A stretch of DNA of 64,000 nucleotides from NCBI GenBank assembly GCA_037719575.1, contig JBBJMF010000002.1, forward strand, positions 29,752 to 93,751, in the 5' to 3' direction. Origin of the DNA: JAWWPG01 sp037719575 (GTDB lineage: Bacteria > Actinomycetota > Actinomycetes > Propionibacteriales > Nocardioidaceae). Numbering within the stretch: the stretch's first letter is position 1; every line of letters starts with the position of its first letter. The translations under genes and the position numbers were made by a program. Positions 59,651 through 64,000 of this stretch are shown in pieces. A model generated the notes under the pieces. It searched no databases. It was not told the DNA's origin and saw nothing but the letters and a program-made list of their open reading frames with translations.

Positions 59651-61348
59651 ATGCGTTCCCTGCCCCTCTCCGACCCCGGAGTCCCGGACACCCGCTCGCC
59701 AGCCCGCTATCTGTGGTGGGTGGCGTGCGGGCAGTGGCCGACGATCCTCGGGGGAGTCGCGTTCGGCACCATCTGGATGGTCGCGCAGTCGGTCATGCCG
59801 GCAGTCATCGGCAAGGCGATCGACGCTGGTGTCGCAGGCGACGACACCGGGCAGCTCTGGCTGTGGGGCATGGTGTTGCTCGGGGTCGGGGTCGTGCAGG
59901 CGGCTGCCGGGATCGTCCGTCACCGCTTCGCCGTCGCGAACTGGCTGATCGGCGCCTACCGCACGGTCCAGGTGCTGGCGCGTCACACGGTGCGCCTCGG
60001 CGCCACCCTGCCGCGTCAGGTCTCCACCGGGGAGGTCATCTCGATCGGCTCGTCCGACCTGGCGCACGTGGGCAACTCGATCGAGGTGATGGGACGCGCC
60101 GCAGGCGCCGTCGTGTCCTTCTTCGTCGTCGCGCTGATCCTGCTGAACACCTCGACCACCCTTGGTCTTGTCGTGCTCATCGGGATGCCGGCCCTGCTGT
60201 TCCTGCTCACGCCGCTGCTCAAACCGCTCCAGAGCCGCAACATGGCCCAGCGGGAGATGATGGGACAGCTCAACTCGCTCGCCTCCGACATCGTCGGTGG
60301 CCTGCGCGTCCTGCGCGGAATCGGCGGCGAGGAGGTCTTCCACCGCCGCTACTCGGTCGAGTCGCAGAAGGTCCGAAGCGCCGGCGTCCAGGTTGCCCGC
60401 CTGCAGTCCCTCCTCGACGCGTTACAGGTGTTCCTGCCCGGCCTCTTCGTCGTGGTCGTGGTGTGGCTCGGGGCGCGTTTCGCGGTGGAGGGTGAGATCA
60501 GCCCGGGTGAGCTCGTCGCCTTCTACGGCTACTCGGCGTTCCTCATGCTGCCGCTGCGTACGGCGACCGAGGTCACCAACAAGGTGATCCGCGGGCTGGT
60601 GGCGGGCCAGCGGATCTGCCGCGTGCTGTCGGTGCAGCCGGAGGTCCAGGATGTGGCCGGGGCGGGCACCGCCTCCACCGACGCGGACCTGGTCGACGTC
60701 CAGTCCGGCCTCGTCGTCCGCCCCGGCCTGATGACCGCCGTCGTCGCCGAGCGCCCGGACGACTCGGCAGCGCTCGCCGACCGGCTCGGACGCTTCGCCG
60801 AAGGCCCGGTGCTGCTCGGCGGCGTGTCGCTCTCAGAGCTGGACCGTCGGTTCGTCCGACGGTCGATCGTCGTGAGTGACGCCAACGCGACGTTGTTCAG
60901 CGGGACGCTTCGCGACGAGCTCGACACGCGGGGCGACGCCACCGACGAGGAGATCATGGCGGCGGTCGTCACGGCCTCCGCCGAGGACGTGCTCGTCCTC
61001 TTGGACGGGGGACTGGCGGCCACCGTCGAGGAGCGCGGAAGGTCCTTCTCGGGTGGTCAGCGGCAACGCCTCGTGCTCACCCGGGCGCTGGCCCTCGACC
61101 CCGACGTGCTCGTGCTCGTCGAGCCGACCTCGGCCGTGGACGCCCACACGGAGGCCACCATCGCCTCCCGGCTCTGGCGTCATCGGCGCGGCCGGACGAC
61201 AGTCGTCACCACCGCGAGTCCACTGATGCTCGACCGGGCAGACGAGGTGGCGCTGCTGGAGGACGGCCGGGTCGTGGCCACCGGTCGCCACCGTGACCTG
61301 CTCGACGACCCGCGATATCGCCGGGTCGTCACCAGAGGGGAGGAATGA
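59651..61348 (+). CDS. ABC exporter half, nucleotide site without Walker A
   Basis: The 565-residue protein has six membrane segments (residues ~20-320) and a C-terminal nucleotide-binding domain. The signature SFSGGQRQRLVLTRALALDP and Walker B VLVLVEPTSAVD are good. Where Walker A should be there is TAVVAERPDDSAALADRL, with no GKS/T, so this half cannot bind ATP in the usual way. It forms a heterodimer with the next gene product, whose ATPase has the opposite defect. Export of a lipid, peptide or drug is possible; the substrate is unknown. The start is ATG 59651. Confidence 0.87.
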   Translation: MRSLPLSDPGVPDTRSPARYLWWVACGQWPTILGGVAFGTIWMVAQSVMPAVIGKAIDAGVAGDDTGQLWLWGMVLLGVGVVQAAAGIVRHRFAVANWLIGAYRTVQVLARHTVRLGATLPRQVSTGEVISIGSSDLAHVGNSIEVMGRAAGAVVSFFVVALILLNTSTTLGLVVLIGMPALLFLLTPLLKPLQSRNMAQREMMGQLNSLASDIVGGLRVLRGIGGEEVFHRRYSVESQKVRSAGVQVARLQSLLDALQVFLPGLFVVVVVWLGARFAVEGEISPGELVAFYGYSAFLMLPLRTATEVTNKVIRGLVAGQRICRVLSVQPEVQDVAGAGTASTDADLVDVQSGLVVRPGLMTAVVAERPDDSAALADRLGRFAEGPVLLGGVSLSELDRRFVRRSIVVSDANATLFSGTLRDELDTRGDATDEEIMAAVVTASAEDVLVLLDGGLAATVEERGRSFSGGQRQRLVLTRALALDPDVLVLVEPTSAVDAHTEATIASRLWRHRRGRTTVVTTASPLMLDRADEVALLEDGRVVATGRHRDLLDDPRYRRVVTRGEE

Positions 61349-61349
61349 G

Positions 61350-63140
61350 ATGAGGCAGCTGCTTCCGATCGCGGACGGCCCTGCGGTTCGCCGCTATGCG
61401 GTCTCGCTGGCCCGCAAGCACCCGCGGCAGCTCGGGGTTGCCGTGAGCCTCCATGTCCTGGCCGCGATCGCCGGGCTGGCCGCACCCCGTCTCATCGGCA
61501 ACCTCGTCGAGGGCGCGGCGACGGGGACGACAGTCTCGGAGGTGGACAAGACGGTCGCGACGATCGCCGTCTTCCTGCTGCTCCAGACGGTCCTGACTCG
61601 GTACGCGCGCTACCTGTCCTATGCGCTCGGTGAGAAGGTGCTCGCCGAGCTGCGCGAGGACTTCGTCGAGCATTCGTTGGCGCTGCCGATAAGCACGGTC
61701 GAGCGCGCCGGCACCGGCGACCTGCTGACCCGTTCGTCGCGCGACGTCGAGGCGTTGGGCTGGTCGGTCCGCTTCGCCGTCCCAGAGACGATCATCGCCT
61801 TCGTCACAACGGTCTTCGCCGTGGGCGCCTGCCTGCTGGTCGGCACCTGGGTGCTGGTTCCGCTGGTCATCGCGGTCCCGGTCCTGTGGCCGACGACCCG
61901 CTGGTACCTCAGGCGGGCGAAGGCCGGATACCTGCGCGAGTCCGCGTCGTACGCCGCGATCAACGCGAGTGTCGCCGAGACGGCAGAGGGAGCCCGGACG
62001 GTCGAGGCCCTCGGGCTGGAGCGGCGTCGGCTCGACCGGATCGACGAGGATATCGCCGAGTCGTACAGCGCCGAGCGCTACACGCTCAGGCTGCGCAGCG
62101 TCTACTTCCCGGCGGCCGAGATCGGCTATCTGGTGCCGACTGTCGCCACGCTGCTGTTCGGCGGCTGGCTCCATGCGAGGGGCCAGGCGTCGCTCGGCGA
62201 CGTCACGGCCGCGACGCTCTACGTGCAGGCGCTCATCGACCCGGTCGACCGGCTGCTCTCCTGGCTCGACGAGCTGCAGGTCGGTGGCGCGTCGCTCGCC
62301 CGCCTGCTGGGCGTCGCCGCAGTGCCGGACGACCGCGTCGCGACCGGGCGAAAGCCCGACGACGAGCGGATCGAGGCGTCCGGGGTGCGCTTCGCCTACT
62401 CCGACCGCGACGTCCTTACGGGTATCGACCTGGGGGTCTCACCCGGGGAGCGGATCGCCATGGTCGGACCGTCCGGCGCGGGGAAGTCGACACTCGGCAG
62501 GCTGCTGGCCGGCATCCACCCGCCGCGGCTCGGCAGCGTCACGGTCGGCAACGTCGAGATGACCGAGCTCCCACTGGACGACCTGCGCGGCCACGTGGCG
62601 CTGGTGACCCAGGAGCACCACGTCTTCGTCGGGAGCATCCGCGACAACCTTGCCCTCGCGCTCGACGACATCGAGTCCGACGAGCGGCTGCGCCGTGCCC
62701 TGACGGCTGTGGACGCTCTCGAGTGGGTCGACATGCTGCCGGAAGGTCTGGACACCGTGGTCGGGTCGGCCGGACACCAGCTGACGCCCGCCCAGGCCCA
62801 GCAGCTGGCCTTGGCGCGCCTGGTCCTCGCCGATCCGCACACTCTCGTGCTCGACGAGGCGACGTCGTTGATCGACCCCCGCGCCGCGCGACACCTCGAA
62901 CGCTCACTCGCCGCGGTACTTGACGGCCGCACGGTCGTGGCCATCGCCCACCGGTTGTTCACCGCCCACGATGCGGACCGGGTGGCCGTCGTCGAGGACG
63001 GCAAGATCACCGAGATCGGGTCCCACGACGAGCTGATCGAGTCGGACGGCTCGTACGCCTCACTCTGGCGCTCCTGGCACGGCGAGTCGCAGGAGTCCGA
63101 CGACGAGGAGACCTGGACACCGCTAGGAGCGGCCACCTGA
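61350..63140 (+). CDS. ABC exporter half, nucleotide site with degenerate signature
   Basis: The 596-residue partner has six membrane segments and an ATPase domain with perfect Walker A MVGPSGAGKSTLGRLLAG and Walker B HTLVLDEATSLID. Its signature reads HQLTPAQAQQLALARL instead of LSGGQ. Together with the preceding half (good signature, no Walker A), only one complete composite ATP site can form. It starts one base after the previous stop, behind GGGGAGG. A short acidic tail (SDDEETWTPLG) ends the protein. Confidence 0.9.
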   Translation: MRQLLPIADGPAVRRYAVSLARKHPRQLGVAVSLHVLAAIAGLAAPRLIGNLVEGAATGTTVSEVDKTVATIAVFLLLQTVLTRYARYLSYALGEKVLAELREDFVEHSLALPISTVERAGTGDLLTRSSRDVEALGWSVRFAVPETIIAFVTTVFAVGACLLVGTWVLVPLVIAVPVLWPTTRWYLRRAKAGYLRESASYAAINASVAETAEGARTVEALGLERRRLDRIDEDIAESYSAERYTLRLRSVYFPAAEIGYLVPTVATLLFGGWLHARGQASLGDVTAATLYVQALIDPVDRLLSWLDELQVGGASLARLLGVAAVPDDRVATGRKPDDERIEASGVRFAYSDRDVLTGIDLGVSPGERIAMVGPSGAGKSTLGRLLAGIHPPRLGSVTVGNVEMTELPLDDLRGHVALVTQEHHVFVGSIRDNLALALDDIESDERLRRALTAVDALEWVDMLPEGLDTVVGSAGHQLTPAQAQQLALARLVLADPHTLVLDEATSLIDPRAARHLERSLAAVLDGRTVVAIAHRLFTAHDADRVAVVEDGKITEIGSHDELIESDGSYASLWRSWHGESQESDDEETWTPLGAAT

Positions 63141-63420
63141 CGAGCCGTCAGGAACGCAGCCTCCCGGGCTGGGCCGGCGACGAGCGCACCCAGCTGGCCG
63201 AGGTCATGGACTACCAGCGGGCCACCGTGCGGATGAAGTGCGAGGGACTCAGCGACGAGGCAGCCCGAGCAGTGGTGGTTCGTCCAGATCGTCGGGCATC
63301 GTGAGGTCGATTTCCCGTGGACCGACGAGTATCCGGATGCCGACTGGGAGCAAGGCGAGACGGTCGCGCTCGAAGATCTCCTCGACGCGTACGACGAGCA
63401 CCGCGACAGAAGGACGGGTC
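63141..63420 (+). pseudogene. broken DinB/DUF664-family gene
   Basis: The 5' part encodes LAEVMDYQRATVRMKCEGLS DEAARA (split), the start of a DUF664/DinB protein. A different frame then gives WWFVQIVGHREVDFPWTDEY followed by PDADWEQGETVALEDLLDAY. The middle of the family (between EAAR and WWF) is missing, and so is the C-terminus, so an internal deletion with a frameshift has occurred. DinB-like proteins include mycothiol-dependent enzymes. No intact copy is nearby. Confidence 0.75.
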
Positions 63421-63940
63421 AGCCGAGGGGTTCGACGCGGAAGCGGCCGTCGCGGTCGGTGACGAGGATCGCGTCGCCCTTGCCCATCGGGGCGACGGCC
63501 GTCGCGGCCAGGCCGAGCACCGCGGCCTCGTTTGTGGGGGTGTGACCCACGACAAGCGCCCGCTCACCGTCCTCGAGGAGGTCAAAGACCTGGCGCAGCG
63601 CGCCGCCCAGGAGGCGCGACTCCTTGTCCACGAGGTCCGGGTCGACGCGGCGCATGGCCTCGACGTCGGCACCCTTTCCCGCGACCTTGGCGGCCGACCG
63701 CCACCGATCCTCGACCGACGAGCGGAGAGCCGTGTTCTCGGTGATCGCGACGTCGTCCTGACCCGCCGCCAGCCGGAGGATCTCGACCATCTGCGTCGAC
63801 CGCGAGGCGCCCGTCGACACGAATGCGGCGTACGGCGGACTGAGCCGCTCTCGCCCGATCCTCTCGGCCGCCTCGATACCTTCGCTCGACAACGCGTCAT
63901 CGTCGTTGTCGGTGTGGCGAAAGACCTCGACGTATCGCAC
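63419..63940 (-). CDS. histidine phosphatase-family protein (SixA-like)
   Basis: The 173-residue protein is of the histidine phosphatase/SixA type, with MRYVEVFRHTDNDDDALSSE in place of the usual RHG, then FVSTGASRSTQMVEILRLAA and ALVVGHTPTNEAAVLGL with the second His. Here the first motif is RHT, not RHG/RHA, but the catalytic Arg-His is kept. It may dephosphorylate phospho-His proteins or small phosphate esters. It faces the DinB remnant. Confidence 0.82.
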   Translation of the reverse strand: MRYVEVFRHTDNDDDALSSEGIEAAERIGRERLSPPYAAFVSTGASRSTQMVEILRLAAGQDDVAITENTALRSSVEDRWRSAAKVAGKGADVEAMRRVDPDLVDKESRLLGGALRQVFDLLEDGERALVVGHTPTNEAAVLGLAATAVAPMGKGDAILVTDRDGRFRVEPLG

Positions 63941-64000
63941 CTCGCCACCTTAGCGTCGGATCGGTGATATCGGCAGGCTCGCCCAGCGGTCTCGGCGGAC

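Overview
The window is high-GC actinobacterial DNA. Three things point to Nocardioidaceae or close Propionibacteriales: GC-rich third codon positions, frequent GTG starts and ATGA/GTGA stop-start overlaps, and the housekeeping order sucCD / DUF6350 / purN / purH / folD / DUF3017 ... mdh / icd. The genus is an inference. I recognised no tRNA, rRNA or CRISPR array.

Layout. 0-3.3 kb: GNAT acetyltransferases (one cut by the window edge, one double-domain, one broken remnant) around an AlkZ/YcaQ-type winged-helix protein. 3.4-10.8 kb: galactokinase, a large ATP-binding LuxR regulator with a small upstream gene, icd, a NUDIX hydrolase and mdh. 10.9-31.9 kb: a catabolic island for choline and glycine betaine. 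32.0-43 kb: DUF3017, folD, purH, purN, DUF6350, a sigma-like membrane fusion protein, sucDC, an epoxide-hydrolase-like protein and a stand-alone B12-binding domain protein. 43-49.4 kb: an M23 peptidase, then a divergent lipid/isoprenoid cluster (two geranylgeranyl-reductase-type flavoproteins, UbiA prenyltransferase, type III polyketide synthase, ICMT-type methyltransferase, IPP isomerase). 49.5-64 kb: an ECF sigma/anti-sigma pair, PcrA/UvrD helicase, an AbiEi-like protein between two inverted arrays of 21-bp repeats, a PspC/two-component system, a heterodimeric ABC exporter with one dead ATP site, a broken DinB-family gene and a histidine phosphatase.

The most interesting system is the 21-kb island. 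It encodes betaine uptake (substrate-binding lipoprotein, fused double permease, ATPase), choline and betaine-aldehyde oxidation (betA, betB), and a corrinoid methyl-transfer module: a non-pyrrolysine MttB-family methyltransferase, a corrinoid protein, a methyl-corrinoid:tetrahydrofolate methyltransferase, a RACo/RamA-like [2Fe-2S] reactivase and a DUF1638 protein. It also has a divergent MetF, a dimethylglycine oxidase/dehydrogenase-like flavoprotein with its own EtfBA, PurU, and two IclR regulators. The inferred route is choline -> betaine aldehyde -> glycine betaine -> dimethylglycine (methyl to corrinoid, then THF) -> sarcosine. The methyl groups would be oxidised by MetF and FolD to formyl-THF and released as formate by PurU. 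Corrinoid-dependent betaine demethylation is best known from anaerobes. Here it sits beside oxidative choline genes and a TCA-cycle gene set. The island separates mdh from DUF3017-folD, which are usually close in actinobacteria, so insertion is likely.

Other structure worth noting: a perfect 22-bp operator-like palindrome in front of the second iclR, a TGTTGC-type motif at three island promoters, several unrelated families of intergenic palindromes, and a (TCG)n microsatellite directly after a TTG start codon.
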